Below, piece by piece: positions 25,488-33,050 of a stretch of 64,000 nt of DNA (position 1 is its first letter; the number at the start of each line of letters is the position of its first letter). The notes beneath the pieces were generated by a model that saw only the letters and a list, made by a program, of their open reading frames with translations, was not told the origin of the DNA and did not search any database. The DNA lies in assembly GCF_016735675.1 (NCBI RefSeq), contig NZ_JAERSG010000007.1:123906-187905 (forward strand). The letters run 5' to 3'. Position numbers and translations under genes: made by a program. The DNA comes from Nocardioides baculatus. Its GTDB lineage: Bacteria; Actinomycetota; Actinomycetes; Propionibacteriales; Nocardioidaceae.

Positions 25488-26019
25488 CCGCCGGCCACTG
25501 GTCGCGCTGGTCGCGGCCCTGTTCCTCGCGGCGTGCGGCGGTCCCGACGCCCCCGCGGTGGTCCCGGCCGAGCTGACCCCCGACGGCATCGCCGAGGTGG
25601 TCGCCGACCACGTCGAGCGCGAGCCCAAGGACGTCTCCGCGTGGGACGTGATGACCCGCGAGCTCGAGGTCGACGCGCCGGGGGCGGCACTCGAGTACGG
25701 CAGCGGCGACTTCCTCGGGGTTGCCGTCGCGCCGACCACCGACAGCCCGCTGGTGTGCGCCGACACCTCGTTCTTCGACGAGTGCGTCGACGTCGAGCAC
25801 GACGGCACGGACCTGGTGCTGGCGTGGCAGGAGCTCGAGCCCGAGGAGGACCCGGGCGTCGTCTACGTGATCGACCGACGCGACGGCGAGGACGTGGTCG
25901 CCCACTACTCGGGCGCCTCCATCGAGGGCGACCCGCGTGAGATCGACCTCGGCATCAGCGTCGACGAGATGGCCGAGATCGTCACGGATGCGCGGCTGAC
26001 GCTCGGTGGATCGGAATAG
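25480..26019 (+). CDS. Putative lipoprotein
   Basis: 179 residues. A short lipoprotein signal peptide (MRDRRPLVALVAALFLAACG) with lipobox LAAC places Cys at 19. The mature part is very acidic, with four cysteines including CADTSFFDEC, which may form a disulphide. No family is recognised. It overlaps the end of the CNNM gene and is probably translated with it, so a surface role linked to that membrane protein is possible. It ends 62 bases before tmRNA. Confidence 0.75.
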   Translation: MRDRRPLVALVAALFLAACGGPDAPAVVPAELTPDGIAEVVADHVEREPKDVSAWDVMTRELEVDAPGAALEYGSGDFLGVAVAPTTDSPLVCADTSFFDECVDVEHDGTDLVLAWQELEPEEDPGVVYVIDRRDGEDVVAHYSGASIEGDPREIDLGISVDEMAEIVTDARLTLGGSE

Positions 26020-26081
26020 CGTTCGGCCGGCGTCGGTTGTGCCGCGTAGAGTGGTCACGCACCACCATTGAAAACACAAGA

Positions 26082-26449
26082 GGGGCTGATCGGTTTCGAC
26101 TTGGGACGTTAGTTCCAGGGGAAGCGGGTCGAGAAGCCAGCGTCATCTCGTAAACGATCGCTGGAAACCTATAGTTGCCAACTCTGAGCGCAACGACTTC
26201 GCTCTCGCTGCCTGAGCAGTGATCGAAGGGTCTGACCGGGCATCCGTCTCCGTCCCGGACCCAGGCCTCATCTAGGAGACTTGCTGGTCACTCTCTGTCA
26301 GGAGGGGTGACCGGGACTCAATCCTGACTGGGCCTGTCGGCGACGTGTCTGTGCGAGCGCCGGGGCCGAGAAAAGCGACATCACTGACTGCACCCGGAGA
26401 AGACCTGGATCGACGCTCGAGGACCGGGGTTCGATTCCCCGCAGCTCCA
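26082..26449 (+). ncRNA. ssrA: Transfer-messenger RNA
   Basis: The 5' end GGGGCTGATCGGTTTCGAC and 3' end GGTTCGATTCCCCGCAGCTCC are diagnostic in combination; GGGGCTG (26082-26088) pairs with CAGCTCC (26442-26448) to form the acceptor stem, with discriminator A at 26449. CCA is not encoded. The resume codon GCC is at 26177, and the tag frame to the TGA at 26213-26215 reads ANSERNDFALAA, ending in the ALAA degradation signal read by ClpXP and related proteases. With SmpB it rescues stalled ribosomes. No tRNA-like fragment duplication (att site) was seen nearby. Confidence 0.97.
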
Positions 26450-26466
26450 CGCGCGCAGCCCTCTTG

Positions 26467-26504
26467 ACGACAGCCGCCCCGACTCCGGTCGGGGCGGCTG
26501 TCGT
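26467..26504. terminator. Perfect 17-bp hairpin between tmRNA and the convergent GH6 gene
   Basis: ACGACAGCCGCCCCGAC (26467-26483) pairs perfectly with GTCGGGGCGGCTGTCGT (26488-26504) around loop TCCG. It starts 18 bases past the tmRNA end and ends 18 bases before the stop of the minus-strand gene, so it can terminate transcription from both sides. There is no T-tract, as is common in high-GC actinobacteria. Confidence 0.8.
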
Positions 26505-26521
26505 GCTGTCGGCGCGGACGC

Positions 26522-27709
26522 TCAGCGGGGACCGGTGGCGGTCCAGGGCGTGCTGCGGGCCATGTCGAGCGCCCGCTTGGCCACGAAGGGGTCGGCCTGG
26601 TTGTAGAGCCACGGCCGGCCGAACCAGACGAAGCCGTCGACGTACTGTGCGGCGATCGTGCGCTGGGGCTCGGGAAGTCCCCACTGCGGGTCGGCCGGAC
26701 GAGGAGTCGGCGGGATCCCCAGGGTGACGCAGCGCTTCATGGTCGGCGTGGTGCAGGTGCGAGCGTTGTTGCGCACGTCCTTCTTCGACGCGGGGACCAT
26801 GTCGGGCCAGCGGGTGGGGCGCCCGGATTTCGCGGTGTCGACGATGAAGTGCTTCTCGCCGTAGCCCGCGGCCTGGAGCAGGCCGAGGATCTCGGCGCCG
26901 CGGTCGATGTTCTCCACGGGGCCGTTGTAGTGGGTGGAGTCCAGCGCGAAGCCGCGGGCGTACTGGATCCCGGAGAGCTCGAGGATCTCCGCGCAGCGGA
27001 AGGACTCCTGTGCGGTTCCGTTCTCGCACCAGTCGGCCGCACCGGCGTCGATGTAGACGCTGGTGTTCGGCAGGGCGCTCAACGTCTGGGTGGCCCAGGT
27101 CAGGAGCTCGGACTTCGCGGCACGGTCCGGGGCGCAGAGCAGGAACGGGCCGTCGGGCTGCATCACCACAAGCATGTGCGCGTCACCGATGCCGGCAGCC
27201 AGCTCGGAGATCCAGGTGCGATAGCTCGCGGCCTCGGCCGGCGTGGTCGGTCGCTGGCAGGCCTTGCCCTCCCACGGCTTCATCCGGAAGACCGCCACCT
27301 GGGCGAGGGTCTCCGGGTTGCCGGCCTGGGCGGACGCGAGGTAGCTGGTGACCGTAGAACGGATCCTGCGGTCGGGGACGAACGAGCCGTACCACTTCGT
27401 GCGCGGGCGGTCGGCGATGGTGGCCAGCGCCTCGCGGGTGGTCCCGGACGAGCGCGTGAAAGGCCGCCACACCTGGTCCTGCGGCCCGCGGTAGACGCCC
27501 CACAGGCGCCCCGCCAGCGGGTTCGTCGGGTTCTCGGTGTGCGGCGGCGCGGGCGCGAGCCAGACCGGCAGTGCCTCCGCGCGGGCCCGGGGAGCTCCGA
27601 CTCGGTGGTCCGACGTCTCCGGCGCTCCGGCGCCGGACGCGGGCACGGCGAGCGGCGCCGCCACCAGGACGGCGGAGGCGAGGACGCGGACGAGCGGTGC
27701 GAGGAACAT
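26522..27709 (-). CDS. Secreted glycoside hydrolase family 6 protein
   Basis: 395 residues. After a signal peptide (MFLAPLVRVLASAVLVAAPL) the protein shows the GH6 pattern of cellulases: YLASAQAGNPETLAQVAVFR, an ISELAAGIGDAHMLVVMQPD strand, NTSVYIDAGAADW, ALDSTHYNGP and KHFIVDTAKSGR, and a terminal PADPQWGLPE / YVDGFVWFGRPWL block. It should cleave beta-1,4-glucan or a related polymer outside the cell; the exact substrate is unknown. Start uncertain: ATG 27709 gives the cleanest signal peptide but has no ribosome site, while ATG 27760 or 27784 would add a basic N-terminus. An inverted repeat CCGCAC/GTGCGG lies directly before 27709. Confidence 0.8.
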   Translation of the reverse strand: MFLAPLVRVLASAVLVAAPLAVPASGAGAPETSDHRVGAPRARAEALPVWLAPAPPHTENPTNPLAGRLWGVYRGPQDQVWRPFTRSSGTTREALATIADRPRTKWYGSFVPDRRIRSTVTSYLASAQAGNPETLAQVAVFRMKPWEGKACQRPTTPAEAASYRTWISELAAGIGDAHMLVVMQPDGPFLLCAPDRAAKSELLTWATQTLSALPNTSVYIDAGAADWCENGTAQESFRCAEILELSGIQYARGFALDSTHYNGPVENIDRGAEILGLLQAAGYGEKHFIVDTAKSGRPTRWPDMVPASKKDVRNNARTCTTPTMKRCVTLGIPPTPRPADPQWGLPEPQRTIAAQYVDGFVWFGRPWLYNQADPFVAKRALDMARSTPWTATGPR

Positions 27710-27861
27710 GGTCCGCACATCGTGCGGGAGCCAGGCTGGGTGCCGTGGGCTTTTCGCCATATCCGATGTCTCGGTCGAGCGCATGATCTTCGTTCGACCT
27801 GCAAGAACCCTCCGAAGTGACTTGATCCAGGCCGATGGGGCCAAGCACTATAATCGAACAC

Positions 27862-29286
27862 ATGATCGACACGCTGGCGGGTCCCGGGGCAGGTGAGGCA
27901 GACGCCCTCACCGGCTCTGACCTGCTCGCGGCCCTGCGCGAGAGGCGGGTCGACGAGAACCGTGCCGCTGCCGATCAGCTGGACCTCGCCGCGCGGTGGG
28001 CGGACCTGCACCCGCCCGAGTCCATCCACTCCGCGGCCGCGTTCACCGTCCCCGGCACGGACCACGAGGAACCTCTCGCCGGTGAGGGGTGCCCACTGGT
28101 GGCGGAGTTCTGCGTCGCCGAGCTCGGCACCGTCCTGGGGATCTCGTCGACCTCCGCGAAGAAGCTGATCGGTCACGCCCTCGAGCTGCGCCACCGGCTG
28201 CCGCGGTTGTGGGCGCAGGTCCAGGCTGGATCTGTCCCGGCCTGGCGCGCACGGTCGGTTGCGGAGACGACCATCCACTCGACGCCCGCCCTGACCCGTG
28301 AGGCCGCTGGGTTCGTGGACGCCCAGGTCGCCGCGGTCGCGGGTGGGGTCGGTCCCGCGCAGCTCGACCGGCTCGTGGCCGAGACCATCAAGCGCTACGA
28401 CCTCGCCACCCCCGACCCGGCTGCGGATCCGGAGGACGGCTACCTGTCCGTCGACCCGCGCCACGCGACCCTGCATGACGAGGACGTCCACTTCGCGGGC
28501 ACCATGCGGTTCGAGGCAGAGCTCGACCTCGCCGACGCCCTGGACCTCGACCGCGAGCTCGCCCACCACGCCGCACAGCAGAAGGCCCTCGGCTCCACCG
28601 AGTCCCTCGATGTACGCCGCTCCAAGGCCCTCGGCGACCTCGCCCGCACCCAGACCGCACTCGACCTCGTGACCGGAGACGCCCGGAGTCAGGGCCGAGA
28701 CCCCGAGGACGGACTCCCAGCCGCCCGCGAGGTCGTGCTCCACGCCCACTTCTCCGCCGAGTCCGTCGGCGAGCAGACCGTCTTCGGTCCCACCGGCCGA
28801 CTCGAGGAAGGCCAGCGGCTCCTGCTGCTCGACCAGGTCCAGTCCTGGTGCGGCGACAGCCGGACGAAGGTCACCATCAAGCCCGTCATCGACCTCAACG
28901 CCGAGCTGGCCGCACCCGGCTACGCGATCCCCGACCGGATCCGCGAACAGGTCATCCTCCGCGACCGCACCTGCGTCTTCCCGTGGTGCACGAGACCGGC
29001 CCGCGGCTGCGACGTCGACCACGTCATCGAGTACGACCACCAGGCAGGGGCCGAAGGCAGGTCACAACCCGGCCCCACAAGCCCCCGCAACCTCGCCTGC
29101 CTGTGCCGGTTCCACCACCGCCTCAAGACCCACACCGCGTGGCGCTACCGCGTCATTGGACCGGGCTGCTTCGAGTGGACCAGTCCCCACGGCCATCGGT
29201 TCCGACGCGACTTCACCGGCACGCGACTGATCGACGAGCCTGAGACACCCCCGCCGCCCGGCATCCCACGACCCCGTCGACGATGA
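27862..29286 (+). CDS. DUF222/HNH endonuclease-type protein (13E12 repeat family)
   Basis: 474 residues. The N-terminal DUF222 region is helical (about 20-300). A C-terminal HNH module has CVFPWCTRPARGCDVDHVIE (Asp386-His387) and CRFHHRLKTH; the paired cysteines likely bind zinc. These multicopy actinobacterial genes are thought to be mobile or nuclease-like elements, but the biological role is not established. TATAAT at 27849-27854 is 7 bases before the ATG, so a leaderless transcript is likely. A degraded near-copy lies at 62654-63925 with the same upstream bases. An intrinsic terminator-like hairpin follows it. Confidence 0.9.
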   Translation: MIDTLAGPGAGEADALTGSDLLAALRERRVDENRAAADQLDLAARWADLHPPESIHSAAAFTVPGTDHEEPLAGEGCPLVAEFCVAELGTVLGISSTSAKKLIGHALELRHRLPRLWAQVQAGSVPAWRARSVAETTIHSTPALTREAAGFVDAQVAAVAGGVGPAQLDRLVAETIKRYDLATPDPAADPEDGYLSVDPRHATLHDEDVHFAGTMRFEAELDLADALDLDRELAHHAAQQKALGSTESLDVRRSKALGDLARTQTALDLVTGDARSQGRDPEDGLPAAREVVLHAHFSAESVGEQTVFGPTGRLEEGQRLLLLDQVQSWCGDSRTKVTIKPVIDLNAELAAPGYAIPDRIREQVILRDRTCVFPWCTRPARGCDVDHVIEYDHQAGAEGRSQPGPTSPRNLACLCRFHHRLKTHTAWRYRVIGPGCFEWTSPHGHRFRRDFTGTRLIDEPETPPPPGIPRPRRR

Positions 29287-29299
29287 CCCCGCCCCGCAC

Positions 29300-29324
29300 C
29301 CCCTGATCGAGGTCCGATCAGGGG
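29300..29324 (+). terminator. Hairpin terminator after the DUF222/HNH gene
   Basis: CCCCTGATCG (29300-29309) and CGATCAGGGG (29315-29324) form a perfect 10-bp stem with a 5-base loop, 13 bases after the stop codon. No T-tract. Confidence 0.65.
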
Positions 29325-29358
29325 TCGAGGCGCGCCCCGGTGTGGCAGCGTGCGTCCC

Positions 29359-29856
29359 GTGACCGTGCTGGCGACCCTGCAGACCACCGACGGCTCCGTG
29401 ACCGTGAGGCGGGCCGTCCGCGGTGACGTGCCGCGCATCGTCGAGCTCCTCGTCGACGACCCTCTGGGGTTCGCTCGCGAGGGAGGTGACGGCGCCGAGG
29501 CGATGGAGCCGTACGTCCTCGCCTTCGAGGCCGTCGACGCGGATCCCGCCCACCTGCTCGTGGTCGCCGAGGACGGCGGTCGGGTGGTGGCGACCCTCCA
29601 GCTCAGCTTCCTCCCCGGACTGGCGCGCCGGGGCGCGCTGCGGGCCCAGGTCGAAGGCGTCCGGGTGCACCCCGGCAGGCGCAGCAGCGGCCTGGGGAGC
29701 GCCCTGCTCGAGTGGGCGAGGATCGAGGCCGAACGTCGCGGATGCGCGCTCATCCAGCTCACGAGTGACAAGCGGCGCGCGGACGCCCACCGGTTCTACT
29801 CGCGGCTCGGCTACGTCCCCTCGCACGAAGGCTTCAAGCTCGGGCTGCCGCGATGA
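29359..29856 (+). CDS. GNAT-family N-acetyltransferase
   Basis: 165 residues, single GNAT domain. The acetyl-CoA pyrophosphate-binding loop is VHPGRRSSGLGSALLEW, and the C-terminal FYSRLGYVPSHEGFKLGL strand is typical of small-molecule acetyltransferases. Substrate unknown. The GTG at 29359 lies 7 bases after CAGCGT, while GTG 29350 is also in frame. It overlaps the following acetyltransferase gene by 4 bases (ATGA), so the two are co-translated. Confidence 0.85.
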   Translation: MTVLATLQTTDGSVTVRRAVRGDVPRIVELLVDDPLGFAREGGDGAEAMEPYVLAFEAVDADPAHLLVVAEDGGRVVATLQLSFLPGLARRGALRAQVEGVRVHPGRRSSGLGSALLEWARIEAERRGCALIQLTSDKRRADAHRFYSRLGYVPSHEGFKLGLPR

Positions 29857-30362
29857 GCGCACCCCTCGACCCGACGTCGCTCCGCATCGCGCCGCTGACG
29901 CGCGCTCACGCGGAGGACCTGGCGACGTGGGCCTACGACCCGCCGTACGACGTCTACGACATGGTGGGCGCCGACCCGGACGAGCTGCTCGACCCGGCAC
30001 TCGGCTTCCACGCCGTGCTGGCCGGCGACGAGCTGATCGGCTTCCGGTCCTTCGGTCCGGACGGCCAGGTCCCCGGCTGGGACTACGACGACTCCGCGCT
30101 CGACACGGGCGGTGGCCTGCGCCCGTCGTTGACCGGCCAGGGCCTCGGCCGGGCCGTGATCGCGGCCGGTCTCGACTTCGGCCGCGCGCAGTTCGCGCCT
30201 GCGGCGTTCCGGGTGACCGTCGCCGGCTTCAACGCCCGCGCCCGCCGTACGGTCGAGTCGCTCGGCTTCGTGCACGCCGGGTCGTTCGCGGCGGCGCGCG
30301 ACGGCCGGCCGTTCGACGTGCTCGTGCGCGACGAGGGCCGCGTGCTCGCTACGGGGCGATGA
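29853..30362 (+). CDS. GNAT-family N-acetyltransferase
   Basis: 169 residues. GNAT fold with acetyl-CoA loop SLTGQGLGRAVIAAGLDFGR and the late FRVTVAGFNARARRTVESLG helix seen in RimJ-like enzymes. Substrate unknown. It is translationally coupled to the acetyltransferase before it, but the two are only distantly similar, so this is not a recent duplication. Its last 14 bases overlap the end of a convergent NTF2-like gene. Confidence 0.85.
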   Translation: MSAPLDPTSLRIAPLTRAHAEDLATWAYDPPYDVYDMVGADPDELLDPALGFHAVLAGDELIGFRSFGPDGQVPGWDYDDSALDTGGGLRPSLTGQGLGRAVIAAGLDFGRAQFAPAAFRVTVAGFNARARRTVESLGFVHAGSFAAARDGRPFDVLVRDEGRVLATGR

Positions 30363-30702
30363 CCAGCTCGGAGATGAGGTCGTCGGCCAGGGTGAAGGCG
30401 TAGCGGAGATCGGCGACGCCGCCGGGGAAGTCGCCCTCGATGTGGATCACCGCGACCCAGTGCGCGTCGTCGACGCGCTCCCCGCCGACGAGGGTGGACG
30501 TGTAGGTGTACTCGCTCCCCGCGTTCTCCAGGAAGTCGAGCACCTCGGCCGTGCCACGGAAGGCGTGGCCGTCGTCGAGGACGACGGCGTCGGGCGTGAA
30601 CGTGCGGATCGCGACGTCTGCCTCGCGAGCGGTGTGCGCTGCGAGGTAGGCGCGGATGGTGGCCGGCAGGTCGGTGGGCTGGATCTCGGTGGAGGTCGTC
30701 AT
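30349..30702 (-). CDS. SnoaL/NTF2-like small protein
   Basis: 117 residues, one cone-shaped NTF2-like domain (TIRAYLAAHTAREADVAIRT, FTPDAVVLDDGHAFRGTAEV, WVAVIHIEGDFPGGVADLRY). Such proteins serve as polyketide cyclases, isomerases or ligand-binding proteins; no catalytic residue is decisive here. Divergent from the MerR-type regulator across 78 bases holding a palindrome, so it may be that regulator's target. The ATG is six bases after CACGGT on the minus strand. Confidence 0.75.
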   Translation of the reverse strand: MTTSTEIQPTDLPATIRAYLAAHTAREADVAIRTFTPDAVVLDDGHAFRGTAEVLDFLENAGSEYTYTSTLVGGERVDDAHWVAVIHIEGDFPGGVADLRYAFTLADDLISELVIAP

Positions 30703-30746
30703 GGCTCCACCGTGGCTGGTCCCGCAGCGGGAGGGTCAAGGACGGG

Positions 30747-30767
30747 ACTCTCTCCCCGGGGGAGGGT
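30747..30767. promoter_or_regulatory. MerR-type operator palindrome
   Basis: A 21-base palindrome reading ACTCTCTCCCC then GGGGGAGGGT matches at 8 of 10 positions around a central C. It lies 13 bases before the MerR-family gene, in the divergent region shared with the NTF2-like gene. MerR proteins bind such dyads between -35 and -10. Confidence 0.5.
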
Positions 30768-30780
30768 GCAGACTGCGGCC

Positions 30781-31602
30781 ATGCTGGCGATCGGTGAGTT
30801 CTCCCGCCTCACGCACCTGAGCGTGCGGACGTTGCGCCGCTACCACGACCTGGGCCTGCTGGTGCCTGCGCGCGTCGACCGGTCCACCGGCTACCGGTCC
30901 TACACGTCCGACCAGATCCCCACCGCACAGGTCATCCACCGCCTGCGCGAGCTCGACGTGCCCCTCGCGGACGTCCGACGCATCATCGCCTCGACCGACC
31001 CCCACAGCCGGTCGACCCTCGTCACCGAGCACCTGGTGCGGCTGGAGGCCGAGCTGGACCGGACCCGTGCCGCAGTCGTGTCGCTGCGTCGCCTGCTCGA
31101 CCCCGACCCGGTGCCGGTGAGCGTCGAGCTGCGGGCGGTGCCCGAGACGACAGTGGCGGCGATCGAGGACGACATCGAGCTCGACGACGTGATGGCCTGG
31201 TACGCCGGAGCGATGGCCGAGCTGGACGCCGCGGTCGGCGACCGGACCGGTCCGCCGGGTGGCGTCTACGACAACGCGCTCTTCGAGGAGGGGAAGGGCC
31301 ACGTGCTGGTGCACGTGCCGACGGCCGACCCACCTCATCGGGGTCGGGTGCACCCGGTGACCTTGCCGGCGGTCGAGCTGGCCGTCGCGACCCACGTCGG
31401 CCCGCACGACGACGCCGATGTCACGTATGGCGAGCTCGGGTCGTGGGTCGTCGCGAACACGCTCGCAGTTGCGGGGCCGGTCCGTGAGACCTACCTGGTC
31501 GGGCCGGCCGACGACCCGGACCCGTCCGCCTGGCGCACGGAGATCAGCTGGCCGATCTTCCGCGTGTCCCAGGTCCCGTCGCCCGGACCGGTCAGGCGCT
31601 GA
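30781..31602 (+). CDS. MerR-family regulator with GyrI-like effector domain
   Basis: 273 residues. The N-terminal MerR winged helix reads MLAIGEFSRLTHLSVRTLRR then YHDLGLLVPARVDRSTGYRSY, followed by a coiled-coil dimerisation helix (about 75-115) and a GyrI-like/BmrR-type ligand-binding domain (VELRAVPETTVAAIEDDIEL, LAVATHVGPHDDADVTYGELG). BmrR-type proteins activate genes on binding lipophilic or cationic compounds. The ligand is unknown. The likely targets are itself and the divergent NTF2-like gene. Its 3' end overlaps the convergent immunity-protein gene by 11 bases. Confidence 0.9.
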   Translation: MLAIGEFSRLTHLSVRTLRRYHDLGLLVPARVDRSTGYRSYTSDQIPTAQVIHRLRELDVPLADVRRIIASTDPHSRSTLVTEHLVRLEAELDRTRAAVVSLRRLLDPDPVPVSVELRAVPETTVAAIEDDIELDDVMAWYAGAMAELDAAVGDRTGPPGGVYDNALFEEGKGHVLVHVPTADPPHRGRVHPVTLPAVELAVATHVGPHDDADVTYGELGSWVVANTLAVAGPVRETYLVGPADDPDPSAWRTEISWPIFRVSQVPSPGPVRR

Positions 31603-32107
31603 AGACGTCCCAGCAGATGTCGTTGCGACGACGCTGGTCGTCGAGGACGAGGTCGCGTACGGCGTCGGGGAGCCGGTCCCGCTGCCACCGGCACTCGGCG
31701 TCACGGGTCTCCTCGCGCTGATCGGTCGGCGCGGCGGCGACGGCCGCCTTGATGGCGTACGCCGCCGCGCCGAGGTCGTGCTCGGCCACGTGGGCGACGA
31801 CGGCCGCCTGACCGGCGGCGTAGGCCGCGAACCGCGGCGCACCGCTCAGGTCGCGGGCCGCACCCATCGCGTGGCCGCCGAGGGCTCGTGTCGCCATCAT
31901 CGCGGCGTCGCCCGCGGCCCAGGTGCGGGCCGCCTCGATGGCCTGCCGCGGCCGGGAGTCGTCCGGGCGCGAGGCCTCGAAGAGGGGGAGCACGTGCTCG
32001 GCGCAGTCCGCCGCCCAGAGGGCGAGGAGCCGGTGGTGCTCGTCGGTGAGCGAGCCGCCACGGCGGATGGTCACGAGGCGCGGGTCGCGGACCTTCGGCA
32101 GGATCAC
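31592..32107 (-). CDS. Putative immunity protein of the Imm-5-like type
   Basis: 171 residues, mostly helical. It contains VRDPRLVTIRRGGSLTDEHH, LLALWAADCAEHVLPLFEA, ALGGHAMGAARDLSGAPRFA, AAYAAGQAAVVAHVAEHDLG and a C-terminal ECRWQRDRLP ... NDICWDVF. I recall this pattern from actinobacterial proteins annotated as putative immunity proteins, but the assignment is not tested. No toxin gene adjoins it. The GTG start is in a GTGA overlap with the cobalamin-binding-like gene upstream; longer frames in this register cover that gene and are rejected. Its role may be unrelated to toxin defence. Confidence 0.7.
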   Translation of the reverse strand: MILPKVRDPRLVTIRRGGSLTDEHHRLLALWAADCAEHVLPLFEASRPDDSRPRQAIEAARTWAAGDAAMMATRALGGHAMGAARDLSGAPRFAAYAAGQAAVVAHVAEHDLGAAAYAIKAAVAAAPTDQREETRDAECRWQRDRLPDAVRDLVLDDQRRRNDICWDVFSA

Positions 32108-32976
32108 CCGTCGACCCGGCGGGCCGCGATCGACAGCCCCCGCGGGTGCAGGATCTCCGCCAGCACCTCGACGCCGTCGACGAGCCGCGGCCCCGGGCGG
32201 GCGAAGTGGCCGTCGGCGTCGACGGCCCACACGGGCACGTCGGGGAAGCGGTGGCGGACGGCCTCGGCGAGCGGCGTGCTGCCGTCGAGGTCGAAGCCGC
32301 AGGGCGCGCACACGACGAGGTCGGGGTCGGACCCGACGGCCTCGTCCCAGGTGATCCGGCTCGACCGGGTGCCGGCGACGCCGAGCGTGGGCTCGCCTCC
32401 GGCGCGGGTGACCATCTCGGGGATCCAGTGGCCGGGGGCGAACGGTGGGTCGGTCCACTCGAGCACGAGGACCCGTGGCCGGGGATGCCCGGCGACGCGC
32501 GCCTCGACGGCCGTGAGCCGCTCCTCCAGCGACGCGACGACGGCAGCCGCCTCGGCCTCCCGGTCCGTGCGCCGGCCGACCTCGAGGATCGAGGCCAGGA
32601 CGTCGTCGAGGGTGTGCGGGTCGGTCGTGACGACCTCGGCGCGGCAGCCGAGGTGCGTGAGCGCCTCGTCGACCGTCGAGACGTCGATCGCGCAGACGGC
32701 GCACAGGTCCTGGGTGACCACGAGGTCGGCGTCCAGCTCGGCCAGCGCGCCCGCGTCGAGCCGGTAGAGGTCCTCGCCGGCCGCCATCGCCGCGCCGACG
32801 AAGTCGTCGATCTCCTGCGGCGTGAGTCCTTCGGGCATCGCCGAGGTCGACACCACGCGGCGCTCGCGCGCCTGGGCGGGGAAGTCGCACTCGAACGTCA
32901 CGCCGACCACGTCGTCCCCCGCCCCGACAGCGAACAGGATCTCGGTGGCCGACGGGATCAGGGACACGATGCGCAC
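32104..32976 (-). CDS. BtuF-like cobalamin/metal-chelate-binding protein, cytosolic
   Basis: 290 residues with the helical-backbone periplasmic-binding fold: MRIVSLIPSATEILFAVGAG, VVGVTFECDFP, LDADLVVTQDLCAVCAIDVS, VLVLEWTDPPFAPGHWIPEM and LVVCAPCGFDLDG. No signal peptide or lipobox is present, unlike a true ABC receptor, and no permease or ATPase adjoins it. Such stand-alone proteins are usually annotated as cobalamin-binding; the ligand is not proven. GTG start, six bases after TAGGGT on the minus strand. It overlaps the immunity-protein gene by 4 bases. Confidence 0.8.
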   Translation of the reverse strand: MRIVSLIPSATEILFAVGAGDDVVGVTFECDFPAQARERRVVSTSAMPEGLTPQEIDDFVGAAMAAGEDLYRLDAGALAELDADLVVTQDLCAVCAIDVSTVDEALTHLGCRAEVVTTDPHTLDDVLASILEVGRRTDREAEAAAVVASLEERLTAVEARVAGHPRPRVLVLEWTDPPFAPGHWIPEMVTRAGGEPTLGVAGTRSSRITWDEAVGSDPDLVVCAPCGFDLDGSTPLAEAVRHRFPDVPVWAVDADGHFARPGPRLVDGVEVLAEILHPRGLSIAARRVDG

Positions 32977-33050
32977 GTCTGGACCCTAGGCGCTCGACCA
33001 CCCGTGCCGAAGCCCCGGCGATCCCGTCCTCCCCGAACTACGATGCGCCC

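Noticed and set aside
26400..26460. tmRNA 3' end as an integration (att) site
   Set aside because: No duplicate of the 3' end and no integrase were found in the window.
27710..27725. CCGCAC/GTGCGG inverted repeat before the GH6 gene as an operator
   Set aside because: Short, GC-rich arms with a 3-base loop and an uncertain start; it may simply lie inside the coding region if the upstream ATG is used.
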